In this document: positions 34,585 through 42,641 of the stretch, in pieces | Position numbering within the stretch: position 1 is the first letter of the stretch | How the letters are laid out: each line of letters opens with the position of its first letter | Source: Portibacter lacus | Lineage (GTDB): Bacteria; Bacteroidota; Bacteroidia; Chitinophagales; Saprospiraceae | Reading direction: 5' to 3' | Assembly: GCF_021533215.1 (NCBI RefSeq) | Contig: NZ_JAJNKA010000004.1 | Span: 1 to 64,000, forward strand | Length of the DNA: 64,000 nucleotides | Program-made: the position numbers and the translations under genes | The notes under the pieces: model-generated | What the model was told of the DNA's origin: nothing | What the model saw: the letters and a program-made list of their open reading frames with translations, nothing else | Database searches by the model: none

Positions 34585-36240
34585 TCAATTCAAAGAAAGC
34601 ATAACGCTAGATTCATTATTAACATTGACCACGTAAATACCCTGATTAAATCCAGACAAATCTAGCTTTTCTGAATTTCCCTTTCCTGCTTTTGAAACTA
34701 ATAGTCTTCCGTAAATATCAAAAACCTTAATTGCTGCTTCTGAACGACCAGACCACTCTACCGTTATAACATTGGCCGTAGGGTTAGGAAAAACTTTGAA
34801 CTCTATCACTTCTACATGCTCAACATTTACCAAGCGTTCGCAGTAATCTTCATTTGGATTTAATTCTATAAATCCTTTTGGAGATAAATCCCTATTCTCA
34901 AATCCCACATAGTCTGCTGGATACTTAAACGCTCGAAAAATCACATTTTCCCGTGCTTCTAGTATTGTGCCCTGGTCTACCCTATTTCCAGCTTTAAATG
35001 GAATTTCATACTCCCAGACTATTTCGTTTTCTGGAGACAATTCAACGATGTATCCATGCGTGCCGCTACACGTTAAGATGTTCTCATTGGGCAGCAGTTG
35101 AACGCTAGATTGACCTGAAGAATAAAAAGAAAAAGTATCTGGATGAGTAATAGAATTCGCAAACTGCCTCGGTTCATAAATGCTATCCACAAGATCATAA
35201 GATTGTGTGATAGAATTCCATGGCGTTTCGAATTTTTCCATCTTCGAATATCCTGCTGGAACCTGATTGTTAAAGGCTAATATTTCAGTGGAAATACTAT
35301 CTCCCGTATCTACGAATTCATTAATCCAATGTGCATCATGAGGAAAAAACAATGTTTGATCTGATGAATCTCCACGCCTGTAGGCTTGTGGATTACCAAC
35401 TCTATAAAGCAGGTCCCCTCCCATTCCTGAATTTCCACCAGAATGACTTGCAGCTTCCTCAGCAGAAGTGGAATGATCTATAATCCATAACTCGTTAAAA
35501 TAGGGAACGCTCAGAATGATTTGGTCTAAATCAGCATTATAATCTATAGAATTCACATGTAACCAGTCCCAATCATTCGCTCCTTGATTCTCAATATAAT
35601 TCAGATCGATTAACTCTGGATGATTGGCTACATTTCCGTAATTCAGTTTAGTTGAATCAAAATCTTGGATAAGGTGATCCCATGCGTGCCATTCCCACAC
35701 TACTTCATTACTTTCTGGACTAATTTCGAATATATAATCTGGGTGTAATTCACCATAACCCATTGATTCTGGATCTCTCCCATTTTCTATTGCTTCCTCC
35801 TTCGTCTTCTTCTCCCACGAAATCATTAAGATATTGCCATTCGGCATAATGCTGACATCGTGATGCAAACGTTCTTGTTCCGTATTTAACTCATAGGACC
35901 AGAGCAATTCATTATCCCAGGATAATATCTCCACAAATACACCTCCGCCTCCTTTACCTATGGAATCACCTAAGGGTCTCTTTTTACATTTTACCAAGTT
36001 GCCATTTTCGAGAAGATATACGGAATTGTTAGGAATATAAATGTCATTGTCTTCCCAAGAATGTACAACTTCTCCGCAATTATTAATCAAATAAACAGAA
36101 GACTGTGCTCTTGGAAAAAACAATGTATAGCCATCGAATATCTGATTTTCTTTATAACTTAAAAGTCCAACTGTCTGCTCTTGGGCGAACAGTGAAAAGT
36201 TGAAACAAATGATGATTAATATTAAAGCTTTCCTCTTCAT
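34585..36240 (-). CDS. Secreted arylsulfotransferase-like protein with type A T9SS sorting domain
   Basis: 551 residues. The signal peptide ends near residue 20 (LFAQ). The body resembles the ASST/arylsulfotransferase beta-propeller family: GYTLFFPRAQSSVYLINNCGEVVHSW, HHDVSIMPNGNIL, NDWDWLHVNSIDYN and FFPHDAHW hold the His residues expected around the active site. The C-terminal 80 residues are a type IX secretion sorting domain (VFPNPTANVITVEW, KVFDIYGRLL, GIYVVNV), so the protein is exported across the outer membrane and either anchored or released. Whether it is an active sulfotransferase cannot be told. Predicted small RNA copy 2 converges on its 3' end. Confidence 0.85.
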   Translation of the reverse strand: MKRKALILIIICFNFSLFAQEQTVGLLSYKENQIFDGYTLFFPRAQSSVYLINNCGEVVHSWEDNDIYIPNNSVYLLENGNLVKCKKRPLGDSIGKGGGGVFVEILSWDNELLWSYELNTEQERLHHDVSIMPNGNILMISWEKKTKEEAIENGRDPESMGYGELHPDYIFEISPESNEVVWEWHAWDHLIQDFDSTKLNYGNVANHPELIDLNYIENQGANDWDWLHVNSIDYNADLDQIILSVPYFNELWIIDHSTSAEEAASHSGGNSGMGGDLLYRVGNPQAYRRGDSSDQTLFFPHDAHWINEFVDTGDSISTEILAFNNQVPAGYSKMEKFETPWNSITQSYDLVDSIYEPRQFANSITHPDTFSFYSSGQSSVQLLPNENILTCSGTHGYIVELSPENEIVWEYEIPFKAGNRVDQGTILEARENVIFRAFKYPADYVGFENRDLSPKGFIELNPNEDYCERLVNVEHVEVIEFKVFPNPTANVITVEWSGRSEAAIKVFDIYGRLLVSKAGKGNSEKLDLSGFNQGIYVVNVNNESSVMLSLN

Positions 36241-36391
36241 CCAAATTTCTTAAAGTGGTGTATTAATTAAGTATTCGATCTAAAAGTATAGCTTATTTCA
36301 GGAAAATTGGTAAAAGAATTTTGGAAAAGGATACTAATGGAATGGTAGGCGGAGATTCAGTCTCTAAATATAATTTGAATGCCTTCGATCC

Positions 36392-36420
36392 AAAAAGGCA
36401 ACTAGGCGTGATTAATTGCC
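36392..36420 (-). terminator. Terminator of the DUF1499 gene
   Basis: Read on the minus strand, GGCAATTA (36420-36413) pairs with TAGTTGCC (36404-36397) with one mismatch and is followed by TTTTT. The TAA stop lies inside the stem. Confidence 0.6.
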
Positions 36421-36849
36421 TACTCTCTTCTCCCAATCTTTAACTATCATCTTCATTCTTCGCTTGTTTTTGTTAAAATCTCCATAGCCTTCTCTCGAAG
36501 CCGAGCGAAAATGAATTACTTTATCTTTATCGTCAATTAGGAATTCTACATCATCGATAAAATTTCCAATTCGAGTGAGGAATTCAAAGTGCATGTAGTT
36601 TCCATCTTTCTCAATCAGCGTAGTATTCTCATAACTTCCTAGCATTTCCTCTAGTTCATTAATGATAGCAATTGATGAACCAGAAAACGGAATAGCTTGC
36701 ATCTTTTTGCTTCGCCTTGTTTCTTGCGTACTTAGACAATTAGGCGAATTAGGACATGGAGCAAGTTTGGTTTCAACAGTCTGGAACGATTCCGCATCGA
36801 AGATAAAACTTGATGAAACTAAAAAGGAAATGGCAATGATGAACTTCAT
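36412..36849 (-). CDS. DUF1499 domain protein, exported
   Basis: 145 residues with a signal peptide ending near residue 20 (DAESF). The DUF1499 core reads LAPCPNSPNCLSTQETRRSKKMQAIPF, then a C-terminal beta region VEFLIDDKDKVIHFRSASREGYGDFNKNKRRM, which is the characteristic end of the family. The function is unknown, and the two cysteines in CPNSPNC are a conserved feature. It stands alone on the minus strand, with 173 bp free upstream and a terminator over its stop. Confidence 0.87.
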   Translation of the reverse strand: MKFIIAISFLVSSSFIFDAESFQTVETKLAPCPNSPNCLSTQETRRSKKMQAIPFSGSSIAIINELEEMLGSYENTTLIEKDGNYMHFEFLTRIGNFIDDVEFLIDDKDKVIHFRSASREGYGDFNKNKRRMKMIVKDWEKRVGN

Positions 36850-37022
36850 GCGATAATTTTTAACGCATCGTAAAACTTCTACGTGCTATTTTACAACTAG
36901 ATAGATAGCAAAAAGTTTATATTGAACTTGCTTTAAACATGAAGCTTCGATTATTCTAGAAGCTCGGTCTGTTTATTATCATAACAAAGTATTCAAGGGA
37001 TTCAATCATTGTTTCTTCAATA

Positions 37023-37637
37023 TTATGATTCACTTATTTGCTCATTATTATAGTAGATCTTAATATCCGCCAGATCTCTTAAGAAATCTATATTTCCAAC
37101 TTCGATTCTATTAATTTTCAATCCTGTCCTGCTTTCTAAATCTAATTTCAAAGCATTTTGGTTTTCAGCTTTTATATTCTCTATATTTTCGTACACAACT
37201 TTCTTGTAACTTTCATTTGCACCAAATTTGTATATACTAAGTATCCAGATACAAGCGATAACGATCACATTAGCACCTAGAATTTCTGCATAACTCATTT
37301 TTTGATTAGCCAATGAATTAATAACCGAAATACCGATGACTATGAATAGATAGGTCATATCATTTATTTCCATAGGGTCTGTCCGATATCTTATAATGCC
37401 GAAAATCGCAAATAGCCCTAATGCCATACCCAAGTCTAGTTCAAATTTCTTCAACGTGAAGCACAAAAAGAATACGATAATGGCTATCATATAATAAGTG
37501 AACAAGTAAGTCTTATTCCCAGAAGTTTTGTAATAAAAAGATCGGATAATGATAGTGATTAAAGTAATATTGAGAACAAATCTGAAAAGCATTTTATAAA
37601 AATCATCATCGAATACTGGGATGCCGAATAATTCCAT
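37023..37637 (-). CDS. DUF4956 membrane protein
   Basis: 204 residues. Four to five membrane helices fill the first 140 residues, with FELDLGMALGLFAIFGIIRYRTDPMEINDMTYLF as the family hallmark. A soluble C-terminal domain follows. DUF4956 proteins are found next to VTC-type polyphosphate polymerases and CotH kinases in many bacteria, as here. The function is unknown. It starts one base after the VTC gene stop, so translation is probably coupled. Confidence 0.9.
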   Translation of the reverse strand: MELFGIPVFDDDFYKMLFRFVLNITLITIIIRSFYYKTSGNKTYLFTYYMIAIIVFFLCFTLKKFELDLGMALGLFAIFGIIRYRTDPMEINDMTYLFIVIGISVINSLANQKMSYAEILGANVIVIACIWILSIYKFGANESYKKVVYENIENIKAENQNALKLDLESRTGLKINRIEVGNIDFLRDLADIKIYYNNEQISES

Positions 37638-37638
37638 G

Positions 37639-38397
37639 TTAAGCTGTTATTTTAGTTAGTTTATTTAATCTTAATAATTTTGGTTTAAAGACGTTATACT
37701 TAAGATCTGCATATAACTTGGTCATTCCGGTGCAATATTTACTAAATCCCAATGGGTTTATACTGTGTTTTTTCAAAGCTTTGACTAAAGCTGAGCTTCG
37801 ATCATATCTTTCTTGCTTTAATTCTATGATCGCTAAATTAGGAATGCGTTCTCCTATTCCATTATGAGAAAAGGCTAAATCTAGATCAATGGTAGCTCTT
37901 TCCTTGTGCTCGATATTCACTAGTGTCATTCTTTTGAACTTGTTCCATAACACAGGCCTTAGATCATAATCTACGCCTGTCGTTTCTATTATAAATTGTT
38001 GCAGAAGTTTTGGAAGTTCTAGTTCAAAATGTGGAATGGTCAGTCTAGATTTATTCGTATTCCCCTTTCCATCTTTCATTTTAATTTCAAAAAAGAATTT
38101 CTTATAATCAACATATTCTCTAATCCGTATTTTTGTCCTTCTAACTTTTCCATTATGGTGATCCAAATAAAATTTCTTCTCTGGAGTATCGAAGTAGAGC
38201 GAATTATAATTCATCACTCTTCGTCCTCCTATTTCTAGTAATTTGTATTCACTTTGAACTGCGCTGAGTATTTCCTCAAGTTTGTTTTCAGGAATAATGA
38301 ACTTCGTATCCGTTCTCTTCAATAATGAAACCGAATCCATCTCCTCTAAAGAAATAGAATCAAACTCCTCAGCTATACTATTTATGCATGTTTTCAT
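37639..38397 (-). CDS. VTC-domain protein (polyphosphate polymerase-like)
   Basis: 252 residues covering a complete VTC/CYTH tunnel domain. Basic and acidic tunnel residues are visible in RTDTKFIIPE, YNSLYFDTPEKKFYLDHHNGKVRRTKIRIREY, FFFEIKMKDGKGNTNKSRL and AIIELKQERYDRS. VTC4 in yeast makes polyphosphate from ATP on the cytoplasmic face, and bacterial members are thought to act likewise or on another phosphate-linked polymer. It is followed by DUF4956 and preceded by CotH and DUF2490 genes, a known gene neighbourhood. There is a 127-bp gap to CotH. Confidence 0.9.
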   Translation of the reverse strand: MKTCINSIAEEFDSISLEEMDSVSLLKRTDTKFIIPENKLEEILSAVQSEYKLLEIGGRRVMNYNSLYFDTPEKKFYLDHHNGKVRRTKIRIREYVDYKKFFFEIKMKDGKGNTNKSRLTIPHFELELPKLLQQFIIETTGVDYDLRPVLWNKFKRMTLVNIEHKERATIDLDLAFSHNGIGERIPNLAIIELKQERYDRSSALVKALKKHSINPLGFSKYCTGMTKLYADLKYNVFKPKLLRLNKLTKITA

Positions 38398-38524
38398 ATA
38401 TTCTTATTAATCATAAAACTGGTCATTCCGGCAATAGTTACTTTTTACGACCACTATTACTCAGAAAACTGGCAGGGCAAAAGTTTTACCCATTGAAAAT
38501 TATTAGTTAGAAGCTCCTTTCATT

Positions 38525-39874
38525 CTATTTTGCATATGCATTCGCAGCAGCAATTCTATTGGCATTATGCGATTTCAGGACATTTACTGCTGATTCAAAT
38601 TCATTGTATGAATTCAAATAACTGTAGTCCGTCGTTTCCCCTTGCATTGATTTTTTTATTAACAGTTCTGTTATGGAATAATAGTTTTCCATATTAGACT
38701 GCTCGAATGGACCTTCTATAAAATCGACTATATGTCCTTTATAGATTTCTTCATATTCACTAACATTCATTAAATAACCGATTAATGGCCAACTCGTACC
38801 ATTCAGACCACTGAAATTAAATGCGAGCGCGCCACCTTGTTTGCCTTCATCGAAAGCTTCATTATTATCCCAGGGAATCCATTTTATCAAACCATCCGCA
38901 GGATCATGATACAAGTAGTAGTTATGCGCCATTCTACCGTAAGTATCCCAGTTTTGAATCGTCGTATTAACTGCTAGCCATTTCAGAAATCCATCAACAT
39001 CAAAAACTGACTCCAGCTTATCTTTCCAAGCTTCCACATCTGAAGTTCTTTCCGCACTGTGAAGTATGTTATATAATTCTTCTATATCTTCCTCGCCGGT
39101 TCCTCCAGTTGTTTTATTCTCGAAGTCTGACAAATTGAATCCATAGGTTGAAAATTGGGCACCATCATCTTCAGGCTTATAGCAATTTCCGTAATCACTC
39201 CCGAAAGACTTCTTGAGCATGGTTTCGAAAACTACTTCCACTGCGGTATACAATCCGAAGTATACAGGCCCCTGGCCATAGTCAACATACAATTCATAGT
39301 ATGCTGCTGACGGTGCAGGTATACCACTCTCAGCAAACAAATAATTAGCCGTGTGCTCTCTCATTAATGATTTGTCATTGTAATTACTGCTCATCGAGAG
39401 TGCAGGAAACCCATAAAAAGTTTGGTTAGTGATCTCTGGATAATCATCTTCGAATTCATCAAAATCAAGTCTAAAAGGGAGTTTCTGTTCACCTTGCGCA
39501 GAAGCTTGCAAACTAGAATTTCCTTTATATCTGATTCCTACATTATACCACTTTATCCCATTGAACTCCAACTCACAAGGAAAATATTCAGGCGTTTCAT
39601 CAGAGAAATCTCCTCCTGGTCTTGTGCTGAATCCGTAGATATCAGTCAGATTATCCTGCATGGATTCCCACTCATCATTAGCTATGGTGATTGTAAATTT
39701 ATTGACTTTATTATCAGGAAACACAACATCATAATCTGGGTCAGCATTCGCACTGTGTGTAGTCTCACTCCAATCGTCTAATCCTTCGCCAGCTGTGAAT
39801 GTTGTTTCGTCATAACAAGAAGAACATATGAATGATATGACCATGGATAAGAATAAATATTTACCGTTTATCAT
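38525..39874 (-). CDS. CotH-type protein kinase, predicted lipoprotein
   Basis: 449 residues. It has a lipoprotein signal (SFICSSC). The CotH fold shows GIRYKGNSSL near residue 110, LMREHTANYLFAESGIP, YYELYVDYGQGPVYFGLY and the active-site block NWDTYGRMAHNYYLYHD with WIPWDNNEAF. CotH proteins phosphorylate spore coat proteins in Bacillus, and the bacterial envelope versions have unknown targets. The ATG shares one base with the stop of the DUF2490 gene (position 39874). Confidence 0.9.
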   Translation of the reverse strand: MINGKYLFLSMVISFICSSCYDETTFTAGEGLDDWSETTHSANADPDYDVVFPDNKVNKFTITIANDEWESMQDNLTDIYGFSTRPGGDFSDETPEYFPCELEFNGIKWYNVGIRYKGNSSLQASAQGEQKLPFRLDFDEFEDDYPEITNQTFYGFPALSMSSNYNDKSLMREHTANYLFAESGIPAPSAAYYELYVDYGQGPVYFGLYTAVEVVFETMLKKSFGSDYGNCYKPEDDGAQFSTYGFNLSDFENKTTGGTGEEDIEELYNILHSAERTSDVEAWKDKLESVFDVDGFLKWLAVNTTIQNWDTYGRMAHNYYLYHDPADGLIKWIPWDNNEAFDEGKQGGALAFNFSGLNGTSWPLIGYLMNVSEYEEIYKGHIVDFIEGPFEQSNMENYYSITELLIKKSMQGETTDYSYLNSYNEFESAVNVLKSHNANRIAAANAYAK

Positions 39875-40584
39875 TATTTATAAGGTTTTATAGTGTATGT
39901 ATATTTAAGCCCAGCGATATAAGTGGTCTTTGGTAAACTTGTATTTAATTCATTCTCCATCCTATAGAACACTCCTATATCACCCGCATTTTTAAAGCTA
40001 TATTTGGTAGCAATGGTATATCTGATCTTATCAAATCCTCCATTTGACTCCAGATTCCTAAATATTTCTGCTGAAATTTCTGGATCCAATTTCCAGTTTT
40101 TGATATTGTAGTTCGTCTGAAATTTGATTCGGAAATATGAACTTGGATCATCTAAGTCGACATTCTCCCAATCCAATTCCTTCTTATTCTGAAATCTCAA
40201 TCTTAATTGGAGATCAAGTCGATTAACTTCTTGCTTGTAAGATGCGTCTAGATTATATCGGAACTTATTCTCGTAATTATCATTTTTGGTTCTATCGTAG
40301 ATATACCTTGTGCCCATTCCCACTTCTAAACCTTTCGTCAGTTTGTAGGAGATGCCGATTTCTGTCAATGCTTGATCTAAGGTTGTTGAATTTTCACTTA
40401 ACCTCATCCCTTGTTCGAGACTGGCTGTAAATTTCTTATTAAACTTTGCTTTCAACCGTACTGAATGCCAAGATTCAAAGTCACTAGTTACCTTAGAATA
40501 GCTGTCTTGTGCAAACATTCCTGTCGTACAAACTGACAACAAGGAGCACATAAATAAAACTTTTATTGATATTTTAAGACTCAT
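39874..40584 (-). CDS. DUF2490 outer-membrane beta-barrel protein
   Basis: 236 residues. The signal peptide ends near residue 25 (GMFAQ). It is built of alternating beta strands with the DUF2490 features SWHSVRLKAKFNKKFTASLEQGMRLSEN and YKLTKGLEVGMGTRYIYD, ending in an aromatic strand typical of barrels. It is the first gene of the CotH/VTC/DUF4956 cluster. A pore or surface scaffold is plausible. Confidence 0.88.
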   Translation of the reverse strand: MSLKISIKVLFMCSLLSVCTTGMFAQDSYSKVTSDFESWHSVRLKAKFNKKFTASLEQGMRLSENSTTLDQALTEIGISYKLTKGLEVGMGTRYIYDRTKNDNYENKFRYNLDASYKQEVNRLDLQLRLRFQNKKELDWENVDLDDPSSYFRIKFQTNYNIKNWKLDPEISAEIFRNLESNGGFDKIRYTIATKYSFKNAGDIGVFYRMENELNTSLPKTTYIAGLKYTYTIKPYK

Positions 40585-40714
40585 ATTTATTGATTTGTAG
40601 TCATTAGACAGCGCGAATTTGAAAATCCTTCGGTGACATGAAAAAAAATATGATAAACTTAATATTCAGTAGGATTATCCTTAGTTTATAGAACTGTACT
40701 ATAATTTATAAGTC

Positions 40715-40745
40715 ATGTGACAATCGGCTTCTATTTACGTCTTAA
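40715..40745 (+). promoter_or_regulatory. ECF-type promoter-like pair, copy 3
   Basis: ATGTGAC at 40715-40721 and CGTCTTAA at 40738-40745, spacing 16 bp, identical in both boxes to copy 1 at 29162. Confidence 0.55.
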
Positions 40746-40749
40746 TAGT

Positions 40750-40890
40750 ATGTAGACCTCCATTTTATATTTATATAAAATGATAATTAAGATTTGGAGA
40801 CCAAGGGTACATGTAATGTGTACTTTATACTCTGCATATCTCCATTTAGTTTACCAAGCTTATTTTACAAGTTTGGTAGGCTATTTTTTT
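40750..40890 (+). ncRNA. Predicted small RNA, copy 3 (longer, diverged)
   Basis: About 140 nt. AGGGTACATGTAATGT at 40805-40820 matches AGGGTGCAAGTAATGT of copy 1 at 14 of 16 bases, but lies about 60 nt further from the promoter boxes. GGAGA and TCTCC flank it and can pair. The terminator TACCAAGCTT (40852-40861) pairs with AAGTTTGGTA (40869-40878, one wobble), followed by T at 40884-40891. The T-run touches the stop of the T9SS gene on the opposite strand. The gap 40585-40889 holds nothing else recognisable apart from this unit and its promoter pair. Confidence 0.5.
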
Positions 40891-42491
40891 TAGTGTACGA
40901 GTGTAATATCTCCTACTATTACTTTCTTCTTATCATTTTCTAAATCAAATTCAATCAGATAAGTGAAAACTGCAGGATCAGAGAATTGGTTAGCAATGGT
41001 ACCATCCCAAGAATAGGCTGATTCATTCATAAGATCAGAAGCATGGTACACTCTATTTCCCCATCGATTAAAGATGGACACTGCATGTATAAACAAGTCA
41101 GGTTCTTCTATAAATATTTCAAACTCATCATTCACACCATCTCCGTTAGGCGAAAAAATATTAGGAATATAGACCTTATAGAATGCCAAGTCTAAATTAA
41201 CTAAGCTATCGCAGCCTTCTGCAGTCTGAAGATTTAATTCATATGCACCATCTTCAGAGAAGCTAAAATTTTCTATTTTATAAACATCTCCTTCGAAAAT
41301 CTTAGCAGAGATATATGATTCTTGCTTTCCTTTAACTCTTAAATCAAGGATCACTATACTATCACAACCCATTTCGGTCAACACCGTATCGATGTATATG
41401 CCGGGTTCTAATAATAGATTGCTATTAAAATCATACGGCTCATCTTCACAGATGGTTAGGTTTACTTCAGTAACAAATTCAGGAACCTCATAAGGGTAAA
41501 TTTTTGACAGATTACACTGTCCATCCAGGTATTCCATTACGGAATAATCACCTTCTATCAAGTGTGGATTATAGCTTGAATTTGTTTCACCTATAATGGC
41601 AATTCCATCTTTATACCACTGGTAAGTTGCATTTTCATTAGGCGTGACACTTATTTCGAAATCATCTACACATACGCTTTCTTTTTCCTGAATATTCTTA
41701 CTGAAAAATTTGCTTTCAGCTAGAATTAAGTTATCAAAATAGTAATACAGATTTACGGAACTAGTATTCAATGCACACGGTGGCCCGATAGCAATTGCAT
41801 AAATATCCTCATTTGGGACAATGGTAATTGTAGTCTTCACCCAACCCGTACCACTTACTTTTTTTGAATTCAAAAACTGCCAATTCGGTCCATTCGTCGG
41901 ACAACCTAAAGTCTCATTCCCAACTCCAAAAGGTAAATAATCACAACTTGTAGTACCGAAGAATGACACATCTATTGCAGGAGAGTTTGTGGCATTGACA
42001 AATCCTATATAAAATTCAAAGGTATATTCCTGTCCTGCAAGTAATGGCGAGATTAGACATGCACCTGCGTATTCTTTCCAATTTCTCTGGGTACTTCCAT
42101 TTCTTATTCTGCCATCTCGAAAGCCCAGTACACCTAGCCCATCTGGAAAAGGATACGGTGGTGGGAGATCATCGGACCCAGTATACCCACAGCTGTTGAT
42201 ATAATCTGTAGTGGGCTCTGATGCTTGTATCCAATCTACTGCACAGTCTAACTGAGCCCGTTCTTGAGGGCAACAACTCCGTTCTTCGAAAGATGGATTA
42301 GGTATTAGAGACACTGGTTCTGGCTGAGCACATTCACATCCTGGATCGTTCAGATCTATCAGTCCATTTCCGTCATCATCTATTCCATTATCACAAATTT
42401 CAATTTGATCGATCATACCTGTGTTCGCCTGAAGTCTTGGTGATAGAACGGTAAGGAATATAAATCCCAAGCAAAACTGAAGGCTGCGCAT
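40890..42491 (-). CDS. Secreted protein with type B T9SS sorting domain, paralogue 1
   Basis: 533 residues. The signal peptide ends near residue 22 (LQANT). A short calcium-loop-like stretch follows (CDNGIDDDGNGLIDLNDPGC), then a Cys-rich carbohydrate-binding-like region with NPSFEERSCCP at about 65-260. An Ig-like segment at about 280-320 contains ATYQWYKDGIAIIGE and is followed by MGCDS/EGCDS modules. The C-terminal type B sorting domain (CHU_C) reads YIPNIFSPNGDGVNDEF and SIFNRWGNRVY. It is exported and probably attached to the cell surface. Most residues are identical by eye to the next gene upstream, so this is a recent tandem duplication. Confidence 0.85.
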   Translation of the reverse strand: MRSLQFCLGFIFLTVLSPRLQANTGMIDQIEICDNGIDDDGNGLIDLNDPGCECAQPEPVSLIPNPSFEERSCCPQERAQLDCAVDWIQASEPTTDYINSCGYTGSDDLPPPYPFPDGLGVLGFRDGRIRNGSTQRNWKEYAGACLISPLLAGQEYTFEFYIGFVNATNSPAIDVSFFGTTSCDYLPFGVGNETLGCPTNGPNWQFLNSKKVSGTGWVKTTITIVPNEDIYAIAIGPPCALNTSSVNLYYYFDNLILAESKFFSKNIQEKESVCVDDFEISVTPNENATYQWYKDGIAIIGETNSSYNPHLIEGDYSVMEYLDGQCNLSKIYPYEVPEFVTEVNLTICEDEPYDFNSNLLLEPGIYIDTVLTEMGCDSIVILDLRVKGKQESYISAKIFEGDVYKIENFSFSEDGAYELNLQTAEGCDSLVNLDLAFYKVYIPNIFSPNGDGVNDEFEIFIEEPDLFIHAVSIFNRWGNRVYHASDLMNESAYSWDGTIANQFSDPAVFTYLIEFDLENDKKKVIVGDITLVH

Positions 42492-42641
42492 TTTTTACAC
42501 TTTTTATGATTTCTAATGGTTAGACTTTAAAAAGTGAGAAATCCTTCGCGACAAGGAATAAAAATTGACAACAAAAAAATATGAACTCCAATTCAAATAG
42601 ACCTCTGAACGATTGATTGAAAAATTTAAGAAAGGATGGTT

